The notes beneath the pieces were generated by a model that saw only the letters and a list, made by a program, of their open reading frames with translations, made no database searches and was not told the DNA's origin. Both the position numbers and the translations under genes were made by a program. A stretch of DNA of 64,000 nt, from the NCBI RefSeq assembly GCF_001280065.1, contig NZ_LGEA01000104.1:18777-82776 (forward strand). The letters are read 5' to 3'. Shown here in pieces: positions 1 to 9,787 of the stretch; the first letter of the stretch is position 1; every line of letters begins with the position of its first letter. Source of the stretch: Streptomyces sp. NRRL B-1140. GTDB taxonomy: Bacteria > Actinomycetota > Actinomycetes > Streptomycetales > Streptomycetaceae.

Positions 1-882
1 CGGGCAGCCCTCGGTGCCCGGCTCCAGGTCGGGGAAGGCGTGGATGACCCGGGACGGATCCACGTGGTTGAGGCCGAAGGACCGTACGCCCGGGGTGTCC
101 ACGACCCAGCCGTCGCCGCCCGACAGCGGCAGCGCCAGCGCCGAGGTGGTGGTGTGCCGGCCGCGCCCCGTCACCGCGTTCACATGCCCGGTCGAGCGCC
201 GCTGCTCCTCGGGCACCAGTGCGTTCACCAGGGTCGTCTTGCCGACACCGGAGTGGCCGACGAACGCGGTGATCTTGCCGTCGAGCTGCTCGCGCACCCG
301 GGCGACGGCGACCCCGCTCTCCAGTTCCGCCCGGCTCGTCACGACGTAGGGGATGTCCAGGTCGCCGTACAGCTCCAGCAGCTTCTCGGGCGGCGCGAGG
401 TCCGACTTGGTCAGTACCAGCAGCGGATCCAGGCCACCGTCGTAGGCCGCGACCAGGCAGCGGTCGATCAGCCGGGGGCGGGGCTCGGGGTCGGCGAGGG
501 CGGTGACGACGGCCAGCTGGTCGGCGTTGGCGACGACCACCCGCTCGAACGGATCGTCGTCGTCCGCGGTGCGCCGCAGGACCGAGGTCCGTTCCTCGAT
601 GCGCACGATCCGCGCGAGGGTGTCCTTCTTGCCCGTCAGGTCGCCCACCAGGGCCACGCGGTCGCCGACCACCGCCGCCTTGCGGCCCAGCTCGCGGGCC
701 TTCATCGCCATGACCACGCGGTCCTCGACGAGGCAGGTCAGGCGGCCCCGGTCGACGGTGAGGACGAGCCCCTCGGCGGCGTCCTCGTGCTTGGGGCGGA
801 TGTTCGTCCGGGGCCGGGTGTTGCGGCGGCCCGGCCGGGTGCGGATGTCGTCCTCGTCGGTGTGCTTGCCGTAGCGGCGCAT
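1..882 (-). CDS. rsgA: Ribosome small-subunit-dependent GTPase A (RsgA), 3' part cut by window edge
   Basis: Circularly permuted GTPase that helps late 30S subunit maturation in the cytoplasm. The reverse strand reads from ATG at 882 (MRRYGKHTDEDD) through an OB-fold-like N-terminus (about residues 30-90), an NADQ G4-type motif with the downstream LTKSD, and the Walker A motif GHSGVGKT near residue 210, followed by the DTPG G3 motif. G4 lying before G1 is the permuted order diagnostic of RsgA. The C-terminal zinc-binding domain lies outside the window. It starts 17 bases after the aroA stop on the same strand, so the two are probably cotranscribed. Family assignment is secure. Confidence 0.93.
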   Translation of the reverse strand, partial: MRRYGKHTDEDDIRTRPGRRNTRPRTNIRPKHEDAAEGLVLTVDRGRLTCLVEDRVVMAMKARELGRKAAVVGDRVALVGDLTGKKDTLARIVRIEERTSVLRRTADDDDPFERVVVANADQLAVVTALADPEPRPRLIDRCLVAAYDGGLDPLLVLTKSDLAPPEKLLELYGDLDIPYVVTSRAELESGVAVARVREQLDGKITAFVGHSGVGKTTLVNALVPEEQRRSTGHVNAVTGRGRHTTTSALALPLSGGDGWVVDTPGVRSFGLNHVDPSRVIHAFPDLEPGTEGCP

Positions 883-899
883 GACGTGATCCCTGCGTC

Positions 900-2216
900 C
901 TACGCCCCGAGCATCCCGGTCCACAGGTCGGGGAAGTCGGGCAGGGTCTTGGCCGTCGTCGCCACGTTCTCGATCTGCACGCCCTCCACCGCCAGTCCGA
1001 GGATCGCGCCGGCCGTGGCCATGCGGTGGTCGTCGTAGGTGTGGAAGATCCCGCCGTGCAGCCGTCGCGGGCGGATGTGCAGACCGTCGGCGGTCTCTGT
1101 GACGTCGCCGCCGAGTTCGTTGATCTCCTTGGTCAGCGCGGCCAGCCGGTCCGTCTCGTGCAGCCGCAGATGAGCCACTCCGCGCAGGGTGGAGGGGGAG
1201 TCCGCGAGGGCCGCGACCGCCGCGATGCCCGGCGTCAGTTCACCGACCTCGCCGAGGTCGACGTCGATGCCGTGGATCGAGCCGGAGCCGGTGAACACCA
1301 GCCCGTACTCGGTCAGTTCACAGGAGCCGCCCATCTCCGTGAAGATCTCGCGCAACCGGTCACCGGGCTGCGTGGTACGGGAGGGCCAGTCCGGGACGAC
1401 GACCTTGCCGCCGGTCACCAGCGCCGCCGCCAGGAACGGCTGGGCGTTCGACAGGTCCGGCTCGATGACGAGGTCCCGGCCGAGCAGGGCACCCGGCGAG
1501 ACCCGCCAGACGTTCGGCTCGCCGCCCGACTCGGGCGTGTCCACCTGGGCGCCGACCGCGCGCAGCATGTCGACCGTCATGCGGATGTGCGGCATGGAGG
1601 GCAGCGTGGCGCCGGTGTGGCGGACCTCCACGCCCTGGTTGAAGCGCGGGCCGGACAGCAGCAGGGCGCTCACGAACTGCGACGAGGAGGAGGCGTCGAT
1701 GGCGACCGTGCCGCCGTCCAGGGCGCCGCTGCCGTGCACGGTCAACGGCAGGGCGCCGCGGCCGTCGTCGTCGATCCGGGCGCCGAGCTGACGCAGCGCG
1801 TCGATGACGCCGGTCAGGGGACGCTCGTAGGAACGGGGGTCGCCGTCGAAGCGCACGGGACCGTCGGCGAGCGCGGCCACCGGCGGCAGGAACCGCATGA
1901 CCGTGCCGGCGTTGCCGACATCGACGGTGGCCGGGCCGCGCAGACCCGTGGGGAGCACCCGCCAGGCCTCGCCGGTGCCGTCGGGGCCCACGCCTTCCTC
2001 GATCTCGATGCCCATCGCCCGCAGCGCGCCGGCCATCAGCAGGGTGTCGCGGGAGCGCAGGGGGCGGCGCAGCCAGCCGGGCTCGGAGGCGAGGGAGGCG
2101 AGGACCAGGGCGCGGTTGGTGACCGACTTGGACCCGGGCACGTGGACCGTCGCGTCGACGGCTCCGCTCGCGTGCGGGGCGGGCCAGAGGGCGGTGTCTG
2201 CGGTGTTCGGGGCCAT
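900..2216 (-). CDS. aroA: 3-phosphoshikimate 1-carboxyvinyltransferase (EPSP synthase)
   Basis: Sixth step of the shikimate pathway: shikimate-3-phosphate plus phosphoenolpyruvate to EPSP, cytoplasmic. The 438-residue product has the N-terminal substrate-binding motif [16 protein letters not shown], the glycine-rich NAGTVMRFL segment near residue 105, and a C-terminal HETDRLAAL followed by DDHRMATA, all hallmarks of the family. Length is normal. The ATG at 2216 puts the PGSKS motif about 28 residues in, as expected. It lies directly upstream of rsgA on the minus strand with a 17-base gap. Nothing looks unusual. Confidence 0.97.
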   Translation of the reverse strand: MAPNTADTALWPAPHASGAVDATVHVPGSKSVTNRALVLASLASEPGWLRRPLRSRDTLLMAGALRAMGIEIEEGVGPDGTGEAWRVLPTGLRGPATVDVGNAGTVMRFLPPVAALADGPVRFDGDPRSYERPLTGVIDALRQLGARIDDDGRGALPLTVHGSGALDGGTVAIDASSSSQFVSALLLSGPRFNQGVEVRHTGATLPSMPHIRMTVDMLRAVGAQVDTPESGGEPNVWRVSPGALLGRDLVIEPDLSNAQPFLAAALVTGGKVVVPDWPSRTTQPGDRLREIFTEMGGSCELTEYGLVFTGSGSIHGIDVDLGEVGELTPGIAAVAALADSPSTLRGVAHLRLHETDRLAALTKEINELGGDVTETADGLHIRPRRLHGGIFHTYDDHRMATAGAILGLAVEGVQIENVATTAKTLPDFPDLWTGMLGA

Positions 2217-2326
2217 GGCCCCACTTTATAAGCAGGCCGTCCTTCGAGTGCGGTGCCGTGGGGCCGGTCGCGCCCGTCGGGGGAGCCGCACGTCGCGGCG
2301 GCAGCGCGGCCCCTGCGGGCCGGCCG

Positions 2327-3049
2327 TCACATCTCCAGCAGCCAGCGCCCTCCGCCGATCAGCGAGCACAGCGACACCGCGTGGAACAGGAAGAACCACA
2401 GCCCCGCCGGTACGTGCGTCAGCCGCGACAACTGGTCCGCGTCCGAGTCACCGGCTCCGCCCCGGGCCCGCTTCGCCTGGAGCTCGAAGGCCGGGCGGAC
2501 TCCGCCGATCAGCAGGAACCACACCACCGCGTACGCGAACGCCGCCTGCACCTGGGGCCCGGCCAGCCAGGACACCAGCACGAACAGACCGCCGGTGACG
2601 AGCATCGTCAGGGCGCCGTAGGCGTTGCGGATCATCACCAGCATGGCCAGGAGCAGGGCCGTGGCCAGCCACAGCAGCAGCGTGATGCGGCCGCCGCCCA
2701 GCAGCGCCGCGCCGCCGAGGCCCAGCAGGGGCGGGGCGGTGTAGCCGGCGGCCGCGGTGAGGATCATGCCGATGCCGTGCGGCTTGCCGCGGCTGACGGT
2801 CAGGCCGCTGGTGTCCGAGTGCAGGCGTATGCCGGTGAGGGTGCGGCCGGTCAGCAGGGCCACGAGCCCGTGGCCGCCTTCGTGGGCGATGGTGATGGCG
2901 TTGCGGGAGATGCGCCACAGGCCGTGCGGGACCACCACGGCGAGCGCGGCGCCCAGGGTCGCGATCACCACCCACAGGTCGGGGTCGGGCTGCGTGCCGG
3001 ACACCTCGTCCCAGAGGGAGGCGAGCGAGGCGGTTGCGGTGACGTCCAT
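2327..3049 (-). CDS. M50-family-like membrane metallopeptidase
   Basis: A 240-residue integral membrane protein with about six hydrophobic segments. It carries the zinc-protease motif HEGGH (ITIAHEGGHGLVALLTG, about residue 55) inside a membrane-associated region, and a later hydrophobic segment has a short NAYG stretch. This resembles the site-2-protease/M50B group found widely in actinobacteria; the substrate is unknown. The start at 3049 (MDVTATAS) is chosen over a longer frame to 3097 because GGGAG lies about 12 bases before it, and because the longer start would overlap the divergent neighbour's promoter. It is divergently arranged with the SRAP gene, with 50 bases between starts. Confidence 0.8.
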   Translation of the reverse strand: MDVTATASLASLWDEVSGTQPDPDLWVVIATLGAALAVVVPHGLWRISRNAITIAHEGGHGLVALLTGRTLTGIRLHSDTSGLTVSRGKPHGIGMILTAAAGYTAPPLLGLGGAALLGGGRITLLLWLATALLLAMLVMIRNAYGALTMLVTGGLFVLVSWLAGPQVQAAFAYAVVWFLLIGGVRPAFELQAKRARGGAGDSDADQLSRLTHVPAGLWFFLFHAVSLCSLIGGGRWLLEM

Positions 3050-3099
3050 GTGTGGCGGAGGCTCCCTGCGGTCGGATGGAATCTGGCAGTGTGGCACGT

Positions 3100-3915
3100 A
3101 TGTGCGGACGGTATTCAGCGAGTCGTAGGCCAGAGGATCTCGCAGGAATCTTCGAGATCGAGAAGTGGGAGCCCGAGGAGACCCTCGCGCCGGACTACAA
3201 CGTGGCGCCCACCAAAGAGGTCTACGCCGTCCTGGACCGCCCTCTGAAGGACGCGGACGACCCGCGCCCGGTTCGGCAGCTGCGCACGCTGAAGTGGGGG
3301 CTCGTCCCGTCCTGGTCGAAGACCCCCGAGGGCGGCGCCCGGATGATCAACGCCCGCGCGGAGACCGTCCACGAGAAGCCGTCCTACCGCCGCGCCTTCA
3401 CCTCCCGGCGCTGCATCCTGCCCGCCGACGGCTACTACGAGTGGGTCACCGGCACCCAGGAGCGCGAGCTGGAGGTCGAGGGCAAGAAGAAGCGGCCGCG
3501 CAAGCAGCCGTACTTCGTGACACCGGCGGACGGGTCGGTCTTCGCGATGGCCGGACTGTACGAGTTCTGGCGTGACAAGACCCTGCCGGACGACCATCCG
3601 CAGGCCTGGTGGGTGACGTGCTCGGTCATCACCACGGAGGCCGAGCGGAGCCCGCTCGCGGTGTCCCCGGCCGACGGGCCCCGGGCGCTCGCCGAGATCC
3701 ACCCCCGGATGCCGCTGATGCTGACGCCCGACCGCTGGGACGCCTGGCTGGACCCGTCCCGCACGGACGCCGACGACCTGCGCGAGCTGCTCGCCCCGCC
3801 GCCCGGGGGCCTGATGCGGGCCTACCCGGTCGCCACGGCCGTCAGCAACGTCCGCAACAACGGGCCGGAGCTGCTGAAGGAGCTGGAAGGGCCCGAAGAG
3901 GGCACACTCTTCTGA
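3100..3915 (+). CDS. SOS response-associated peptidase (SRAP/HMCES/YedK family)
   Basis: SRAP proteins covalently shield abasic sites in single-stranded DNA through a thiazolidine formed by an N-terminal cysteine. Starting at ATG 3100 gives MCGRYS, placing the catalytic Cys at residue 2 as the mechanism requires; this fixes the start and excludes the longer frame from 3052. Other family residues are visible: NVAPT near 30, WGLVPSW near 68, NARAET near 85 and the RCILPADGYYEW block near 105. The 271-residue length is slightly long because of a basic insert after the YYEW block. It is followed one base later by a hydrolase gene, so probably an operon. Confidence 0.93.
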   Translation: MCGRYSASRRPEDLAGIFEIEKWEPEETLAPDYNVAPTKEVYAVLDRPLKDADDPRPVRQLRTLKWGLVPSWSKTPEGGARMINARAETVHEKPSYRRAFTSRRCILPADGYYEWVTGTQERELEVEGKKKRPRKQPYFVTPADGSVFAMAGLYEFWRDKTLPDDHPQAWWVTCSVITTEAERSPLAVSPADGPRALAEIHPRMPLMLTPDRWDAWLDPSRTDADDLRELLAPPPGGLMRAYPVATAVSNVRNNGPELLKELEGPEEGTLF

Positions 3916-3916
3916 C

Positions 3917-4573
3917 GTGACGCATGTGACGAAGACGGCCCGCACGACCACCGAGACCGTCGAGACCGACGCCGGAACCGCCCGCATCACCTGGCACGAG
4001 GCGAAGAAGGCCCGGCTGGTCCTCGCCGTCAGCCACGGCGCGGGCGGTGGCATCGAAGCCCGCGACCTGATCGCCCTCGCCGAGGCCCTGCCCGCCCACG
4101 GTGTGACCGTCGCCCGGGTGGAGCAGCCCTGGCGGGTGGCCGGGAAGAAGCTGGCGCCCGCGCCGAAGACCCTGGACACCGGCTGGCGCGGCATCTGGCC
4201 CGCGCTGGAGAAGTCCCGGCTGCCGGTGATCTCCGGCGGGCGCAGCGCGGGGGCCCGGGTCGCCTGCCGGACCGCGACCGAGCTGGGCGCCCACGCCGTG
4301 CTCGCGCTCGGCTTCCCGCTGCACCCGCCGGGCAAGCCGGAGAAGTCCCGGGCCGAGGAGCTGCTGGGCTCTGGAGTGCCCACGCTGGTCGTGCAGGGCG
4401 GGAACGACCCCTTCGGGAAGCCGGAGGAGTTCCCCGACGGGGCGTACGAGCTCGTGGAGGTCCCGTACGGGGATCACGGCTTCGCCGTGCCGAAGCGTGC
4501 GGATCTCTCGCAGGAAGAGGCCGTGGCGGTCATCACGGACGCGGTCGTGGAGTGGACCGGGTCACTCGGGTAA
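3917..4573 (+). CDS. Alpha/beta hydrolase family protein (dienelactone-hydrolase-like)
   Basis: A 218-residue predicted cytoplasmic alpha/beta hydrolase. Visible elements are an oxyanion-hole-like SHGAGGG near residue 38, a nucleophile-elbow-like GGRSAGAR near residue 110 (Gly-x-Ser-x-Gly-type turn), an acidic residue in [10 protein letters not shown] near 160, and a late histidine in YGDHGF near 200. Ser/Asp/His are therefore in the right order. The GTG at 3917 follows the SRAP stop by one base and implies translational coupling; a second in-frame GTG at 3926 cannot be excluded. The substrate is not predictable. The YcjY/KANL3-like small hydrolase group is a plausible home. Confidence 0.82.
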   Translation: MTHVTKTARTTTETVETDAGTARITWHEAKKARLVLAVSHGAGGGIEARDLIALAEALPAHGVTVARVEQPWRVAGKKLAPAPKTLDTGWRGIWPALEKSRLPVISGGRSAGARVACRTATELGAHAVLALGFPLHPPGKPEKSRAEELLGSGVPTLVVQGGNDPFGKPEEFPDGAYELVEVPYGDHGFAVPKRADLSQEEAVAVITDAVVEWTGSLG

Positions 4574-4580
4574 AGCTTCG

Positions 4581-4606
4581 GGAATGCCGGGGCGGCGGTC
4601 GCTGTT
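4581..4606 (+). promoter_or_regulatory. SigR-type autoregulatory promoter (sigRp2-like)
   Basis: GGAAT at 4581-4585 is followed by exactly 18 bases and then GTT at 4604-4606, which is the SigR consensus (GGAAT-N18-GTT). It sits 60 bases before an in-frame ATG with a strong ribosome site, so transcripts from here can encode the N-terminally extended SigR isoform. The match is seen directly; the function is known from S. coelicolor sigRp2. Confidence 0.88.
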
Positions 4607-4664
4607 GTGCGGGATGTACGTGCTGGAGACCAGCGCCGACGTCGTAGGAGAGGGAGTCCGCCGC

Positions 4665-4829
4665 ATGGGTTCGACCATCTGCCCGACCCGCAGCAGCCGC
4701 GCCGACCTGGACTGGACGGTGCTGCACGCGGCCAAGACCGCCTCTATTGGGGCGGCGGGCGGACCGGATCGTCGTCTATCCTCCGATTCGGGTGGGACCG
4801 GTCCCGGTCTCACGAGAACACTCGAGGAG
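4665..4829 (+). other. In-frame 55-codon 5' extension of sigR (SigR' isoform)
   Basis: ATG at 4665 is preceded by a purine-rich ribosome site (AGGAGAGGGAG, about 4646-4656) and is in frame with the canonical GTG at 4830, exactly 55 codons downstream. S. coelicolor is known to make an unstable SigR' with a 55-residue extension from the SigR-dependent promoter, and the arrangement here matches. The peptide itself ([11 protein letters not shown]...) is low-complexity and contains one Cys. Confidence 0.8.
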
Positions 4830-5512
<683 letters not shown>

Positions 5513-5516
<4 letters not shown>

Positions 5517-5824
5517 GCTGCGGAGAGCCGCACGAGACGGATTGCAGCGAAATCCTCGATCATCTCTACGAGTTCCTCGACCGTGAGATGCCGGACTCGG
5601 ACTGCGTGAAGTTCGAGCACCACTTCGAGGAGTGCTCGCCCTGCCTCGAGAAGTACGGGCTCGAGCAGGCCGTGAAGAAGCTCGTCAAGCGCTGCTGCGG
5701 GCACGACGACGTGCCGGGCGACCTGCGGGACAAGGTCATGGGGCGGATCGAGCTGATCCGCTCCGGCCAGGCCGTCCCGGACCAGGACGTCACGGCCTCC
5801 CCCGCCACGCCGCGGGAGTCCTGA
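5513..5824 (+). CDS. rsrA: Zinc-binding redox-sensitive anti-sigma factor RsrA
   Basis: ZAS-family anti-sigma factor that holds SigR inactive in reducing conditions and releases it when its thiols oxidise. The 103-residue product carries Cys3, Cys11, Cys31, His37, Cys41, Cys44, Cys61 and Cys62; the H-x3-C-x2-C core is HFEECSPC. These are the positions known to matter in S. coelicolor RsrA (Cys11, His37, Cys41 and Cys44 for zinc and the trigger disulfide). It overlaps sigR by four bases. The C-terminal tail (from about residue 85) is low-complexity. Confidence 0.96.
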
Positions 5825-5840
5825 CACTCCTGCATCTTTC

Positions 5841-5865
5841 AACTACCCCACCTCTGCGCGGGTAG
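5841..5865 (+). terminator. Stem-loop after rsrA
   Basis: ACTACCC (5841-5847) pairs with GGGTAGT (5859-5865) across an 11-base loop, 16 bases after the rsrA stop. There is no T tract, so it would be an actinobacterial L-shaped terminator or an mRNA-protecting hairpin. Confidence 0.45.
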
Positions 5866-5980
5866 TCCCCCTCGAACACGTCACTCGAACGTGCTAATCC
5901 CTGGGTGATCGACCCGTGGACCCCCCTGCCGCCGCCCTAGGCTCGCGCCCTGACGGACCTGGTGGCCGGGGGAGGGGCTC

Positions 5981-7318
5981 ATGGAAGCGGTACCGGCACG
6001 GGCACGTGTCTACATCGCCTGTGTCACCTTGGCCGCGCTGTTCTGCCTGCTGCCGCAGCCGGGCGCCCGCACCACCTGGTGGGCGGTCGCCCTGCTCGCC
6101 GTGCTGTACGCCGGATGCGAGCGCATCGCCCGGTCCCGGTTCGTGGGGATCTCCCACCCTGCCGGGACGTTCTACCCGGTGCTGCTCGCCGGTGCCTTCC
6201 TGCTCCCGCCGCCCGCCGCGGCGCTGGTGGCCGTGCCCGGCGCGCTGCTCTCACCGGTCGGCCGGCGGCCCGTGGTACTGCGACGGGTCTGGCGGGCCGC
6301 CCAGCTCGTCCTCGGGGTGGGGGCCGCGGCCGGGACGCACCGGCTGCTCGGCGGGCCGGACGCGGTCGCCGCGGGCGACGTCCCGTACGCCCTCGGGCCC
6401 GCCGGGGCGGCCGTGCTCGCGTTCTCCCTGGTGCTCGCGCTGCTCGACGGCGGGATCCTGGCCGTTGCGGAACGGGTGCCGGTGCGGCGGGCCTGGCGCG
6501 GACTGGTGGCGCGCTCGCTCGCGCCGATCGCCGTGCACGGCCTCGCCGGGCTGATGATGGCCGTCCTGTGGCGCAGTCCGTACGGGCCCGTGGCCGCCCT
6601 GCTCGTGCTGCTGCCCATGTGCGTCTCGTGGTGGGCGTTCGCCCAGTACCACCGGGAACACGCCGCCCACCAGGCGACCATCCGGGCGCTGGTGCAGGCC
6701 GTCGACATCAAGGACGGGTACACCCGCGGGCACAGCGAGCGGGTCGGGCAGGCCTCCATGATGATCGCGCGGGAGCTGGGCATGGCAGACGAGCGCGTCG
6801 AGGTGCTCCGCTTCGCCGGGATCCTGCACGACGTGGGCAAACTGGGCGTGCCCACCCGGCTGCTCCGTAAGGACGGGCCGCTGACGCCCGAAGAGCGGCG
6901 GGTGATCGAGCTGCACCCCGAGTACGGACACGAGATGGTGCGCGGCATCGGATTCCTCGGCGAGGCCCGCGCCGCCGTGCTGCACCACCACGAGCGGCTG
7001 GACGGCAGCGGTTACCCCTACGGCCTGGTGGGCCGTCAGATCCCCGAGTCGGCGCGGGTCGTGGCGGTCGCGGACGCCTTCGACGCCATGACCTCCACCC
7101 GCAGCTACAGCAGGGCCCGGCCCGTCGACGTGGCCCTGGCGGAGCTGGAGCGGTGCGCGGGCAGCCAGTTCGACCCGGTGATGGTCGCCGCTCTCGTGGA
7201 AGCCGTCGGGCGGACGGGGTGGCACCCCGCGGTGACCGCAGACGACGAAGAGACCCGACCACTCCGGGTGCCCCCGCCCGGCGCACCCCTGTCCAGCCGA
7301 CCGGGGGCACACCGATGA
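5981..7318 (+). CDS. Membrane-anchored HD-GYP domain phosphohydrolase
   Basis: Predicted cyclic-di-GMP-type phosphodiesterase at the membrane. Residues 8-220 form roughly six to seven hydrophobic segments. The HD-GYP domain follows: HSERVG (His251), LHDVGKLG (His283-Asp284), the HHERLDGSGYP signature (residues 336-346) and the VADAFDAMTSTRSY block, so all expected metal ligands and the GYP loop are present. ATG 5981 follows GGAGGGG. The last four bases overlap the next gene (ATGA), which encodes a related but degenerate HD protein, so the two are likely made together. Whether it acts on c-di-GMP or another cyclic nucleotide cannot be read from sequence. Confidence 0.9.
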   Translation: MEAVPARARVYIACVTLAALFCLLPQPGARTTWWAVALLAVLYAGCERIARSRFVGISHPAGTFYPVLLAGAFLLPPPAAALVAVPGALLSPVGRRPVVLRRVWRAAQLVLGVGAAAGTHRLLGGPDAVAAGDVPYALGPAGAAVLAFSLVLALLDGGILAVAERVPVRRAWRGLVARSLAPIAVHGLAGLMMAVLWRSPYGPVAALLVLLPMCVSWWAFAQYHREHAAHQATIRALVQAVDIKDGYTRGHSERVGQASMMIARELGMADERVEVLRFAGILHDVGKLGVPTRLLRKDGPLTPEERRVIELHPEYGHEMVRGIGFLGEARAAVLHHHERLDGSGYPYGLVGRQIPESARVVAVADAFDAMTSTRSYSRARPVDVALAELERCAGSQFDPVMVAALVEAVGRTGWHPAVTADDEETRPLRVPPPGAPLSSRPGAHR

Positions 7319-8562
7319 GCGCCTGCAGGACACCCCCGCTCCTCACCCTCGTCCACGCCTGCGCCGCCCTCCTCGCCGCCGGCTCCCTCTGCGTCACCCT
7401 CTACGACGGTCTCGAGGAACGCCGGGTCGCCCTCGCCTTCGGCGTCCTCGTCACCGTGGGCGAGCTCACCCGCCGCAACGGCGCCCGGGTCCGGGAACCG
7501 GCACCGCTCGGAGCCGCCGCGGCCCTGTCCTACGCCCTGCTCGGCGAGGCCGGCGGACGGGCCACCCACCACGGCCCCACCCAGGTCGTCGCCGTGGTGC
7601 TCGCCGCCTCGCTGCTCGGCAGCGTCCCGCACGTCGCACGCGGACAGGGGCCCACCCTCGACCACCTGGCGCGCCGCGTGCTCACCGTCGGCTTCGTCGC
7701 CCTGTGTTTCCAGCCCCCGTACAACCGGGGCATGTTCGACGACTGGGGCGGCCCCGCCTACGCCCTGCTGCTGCTCGCGCTGCTCTGCCTGACCGCGCTG
7801 TGCGACGCGGTGCTCGCCGCCGCCGTCGCCCACACCCGCACCGGCTGGCCGTTCGGGCCGGTGCTGCGCGACGAGCTGCGGGCCGCGTGCGGCATCGGGT
7901 CCGCCGTCATCGCCACCGGGGCGGTGATGGCGCTGGCGGTCGCCGTCGTGGGGCTGTGGGCGCTGCCCGTCTTCTCCGTGCCGCTGCTCCTCGCCCAGAT
8001 GTCGTTCCGTCGCTACGCCGCGGTCCGGGCGACCTACCGGCAGACCATCGCCTCCCTCGCCCGGGCCACCGAGGTCGCCGGATACACGCCCTGCGGTCAC
8101 GCCCGGCGGGTCGCCGCGGTCAGCAAGGCGGTGGGGCGTGACCTGGGGCTGACCGAGCCCGAGCTGGCCGTGCTGGAGTACGCCGCGCTCATGCACGACA
8201 TCGGGCAGCTGAGCCTCGTCGACCCGGTGCCGGCCGGCGCCACCGCCGCACTGCCGGCCGCGGAGCAGCGGCGGATCGCCCTGCTCGGCGGGGCCGTCGT
8301 ACGGCAGACGGGAGTCGACGAGGCGGTGGCCGTGGTCGTGGAGCGGCAGGCCGACCCCTACGCCGAGCAGCCGCTCGCCGCGCGAATCGTCCGGGCCGTG
8401 AACGCGTACGAGGAGAAGTCCCGGGAAGGAGGGCCGGGCGGGCCGCTGAAGGCGCTGGAGGAACTCCGGCTCGCCACCGCCGGGACGTACGCCCCGGAGG
8501 TGGTGGAATCACTGGCTCGCGTACTGGCAAGGAGCAGTCTGACCCTGCCCGTGGCTGGGTAA
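7315..8562 (+). CDS. Membrane protein with degenerate HD/HD-GYP domain
   Basis: A 415-residue paralogue-like partner of the preceding HD-GYP protein. The first 230 residues hold several membrane segments. The C-terminal domain keeps a CGHARRVAAVSKAVG segment (equivalent of HSERVG) and MHDIGQLSL (His294-Asp295), but Lys is replaced by Gln. The HHERxDGSGYP loop is lost, being replaced by VVERQADPYAEQP. It is therefore probably catalytically weak or inactive and may sense a ligand or regulate its neighbour. The start ATG 7315 overlaps the upstream stop by four bases; the longer frame from 7153 would run deep inside the upstream gene and is rejected. Confidence 0.8.
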   Translation: MSACRTPPLLTLVHACAALLAAGSLCVTLYDGLEERRVALAFGVLVTVGELTRRNGARVREPAPLGAAAALSYALLGEAGGRATHHGPTQVVAVVLAASLLGSVPHVARGQGPTLDHLARRVLTVGFVALCFQPPYNRGMFDDWGGPAYALLLLALLCLTALCDAVLAAAVAHTRTGWPFGPVLRDELRAACGIGSAVIATGAVMALAVAVVGLWALPVFSVPLLLAQMSFRRYAAVRATYRQTIASLARATEVAGYTPCGHARRVAAVSKAVGRDLGLTEPELAVLEYAALMHDIGQLSLVDPVPAGATAALPAAEQRRIALLGGAVVRQTGVDEAVAVVVERQADPYAEQPLAARIVRAVNAYEEKSREGGPGGPLKALEELRLATAGTYAPEVVESLARVLARSSLTLPVAG

Positions 8563-8679
8563 CCCATGGGTAATGAGCGCCCTCGAGGCCGCACGTGGTT
8601 GGATGCGAAGGAGAAGGTGTCCGGGGGCTCGAAACACAGCTACGGCCAGCCCACCGCACGGAACTGGCAGGCGGGAATC

Positions 8680-9660
8680 GTGAGGATCTTCGGCAAGGGA
8701 CGGCACCGGCCCTCCGCCTCCTGGCGGCAGGCCACGGACCGGGCGTTCACCCTCATCGGCGACGGCCGGTACGAGGACGCAGGCGCACTGCTGACACGTG
8801 CCGCCGATCTGGAGCCCTGGCTTTCCGAGTCCTGGTTCAACCTCGCGCTGCTGCACAAGTTCCGGCACGACTGGGAGCAGGCGCGGGCGGCGGGCCTCAG
8901 GGCCGTGGCACTGCTCGACCGGGACACCGGCGCGCCCGACTGGTGGAACGTCGGCATCGCCGCGACCGCGCTGCAGGACTGGCCGCTGGCCCGGCGCGCC
9001 TGGCAGGCCTACGGGCTGCGGGTGCCGGGGGCGGCCAACGACTCCGGTGAACCCCTCGGCATGGACCTCGGCAGTGCGGCCGTACGGCTGTCGCCGGAGG
9101 GGGAGGCCGAGGTCGTGTGGGGGCGGCGGCTGGATCCCGCGCGGATCGAGGTGCTGTCCATTCCGCTGCCGTCGTCGGGGCGGCGCTGGGGCGAGGTCGT
9201 CCTGCACGACGGCGTGCCGCACGGGGAGCGGACGACTGCCGCCGGGCACACGTACCCGGTGTTCGACGAGATCGAGCTGTGGGCGCCCTCGCCGGTGCCG
9301 ACCTGGGTGGTGCTGCTGGAGGCGGCGACCGAGTCGGACCGGGACGCGCTGGAGCAGCTCGCGGCGGACGCCGGGTTCGCCGCGGAGGACTGGTCCTCTT
9401 CCGTGCGGCTGCTGTGCCGGATGTGCTCCGAGTCCCGTATGCCCTCGGACGAGGGTGACGGTGAGCACCTCGACCCGCACGATCACAGTGAGCCGGGGCA
9501 TCCCGGGCCGCTGGGGCACCGGACGGACGGGCAGTTGTGGGTGCCGGAGCGGGAGTGCGGACTGGCTGCGCCGGCTTCGCTGGTTCGGGGGCTTCTGGAC
9601 GGGTGGGTCGCCGACAGCCCGGATTCTCGTGACTGGCGGGATTTGGAAGAGGTCTGTTAG
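8680..9660 (+). CDS. Tetratricopeptide-repeat protein of unknown function
   Basis: A 326-residue cytoplasmic protein. Residues about 18-115 form TPR-like helical pairs ([38 protein letters not shown]... then [26 protein letters not shown]). The remaining 200 residues are a conserved-looking domain with a [25 protein letters not shown] segment that I do not recognise. GTG 8680 ([10 protein letters not shown]) is preferred to the upstream ATG 8566, since the extra 38 residues look non-coding and the GTG has a GGCGGGA ribosome site. It sits between the HD-domain pair and peptide deformylase on the same strand. A protein-interaction scaffold is likely; no function is claimed. Confidence 0.7.
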   Translation: MRIFGKGRHRPSASWRQATDRAFTLIGDGRYEDAGALLTRAADLEPWLSESWFNLALLHKFRHDWEQARAAGLRAVALLDRDTGAPDWWNVGIAATALQDWPLARRAWQAYGLRVPGAANDSGEPLGMDLGSAAVRLSPEGEAEVVWGRRLDPARIEVLSIPLPSSGRRWGEVVLHDGVPHGERTTAAGHTYPVFDEIELWAPSPVPTWVVLLEAATESDRDALEQLAADAGFAAEDWSSSVRLLCRMCSESRMPSDEGDGEHLDPHDHSEPGHPGPLGHRTDGQLWVPERECGLAAPASLVRGLLDGWVADSPDSRDWRDLEEVC

Positions 9661-9690
9661 GCCGTCGTGCGGGTGCGGGCCCGTCGTGGT

Positions 9691-9725
9691 CGTTCGCGCA
9701 GTTCCCCGCGCCCCTGAGGGGGCGC
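9691..9725 (+). repeat. Dispersed Streptomyces-type intergenic hairpin
   Basis: The stretch around CGCAGTTCCCCGCGCCCC ends in a stem GCGCCCC (9708-9714) / GGGGCGC (9719-9725) with a four-base loop, 48 bases after the TPR gene. This sequence type is, as I recall, scattered through intergenic regions of Streptomyces chromosomes and probably serves as a terminator. Confidence 0.5.
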
Positions 9726-9787
9726 CCTCCCCGTACCCTGTATCTGCATCCCGGCTCGGATTTGTTCAGGAAGGCGTACGTAACGTC

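Noticed and set aside
1026..2231. 401-codon plus-strand frame opposite aroA
   Set aside because: Antisense to an intact aroA; no ribosome site or domains.
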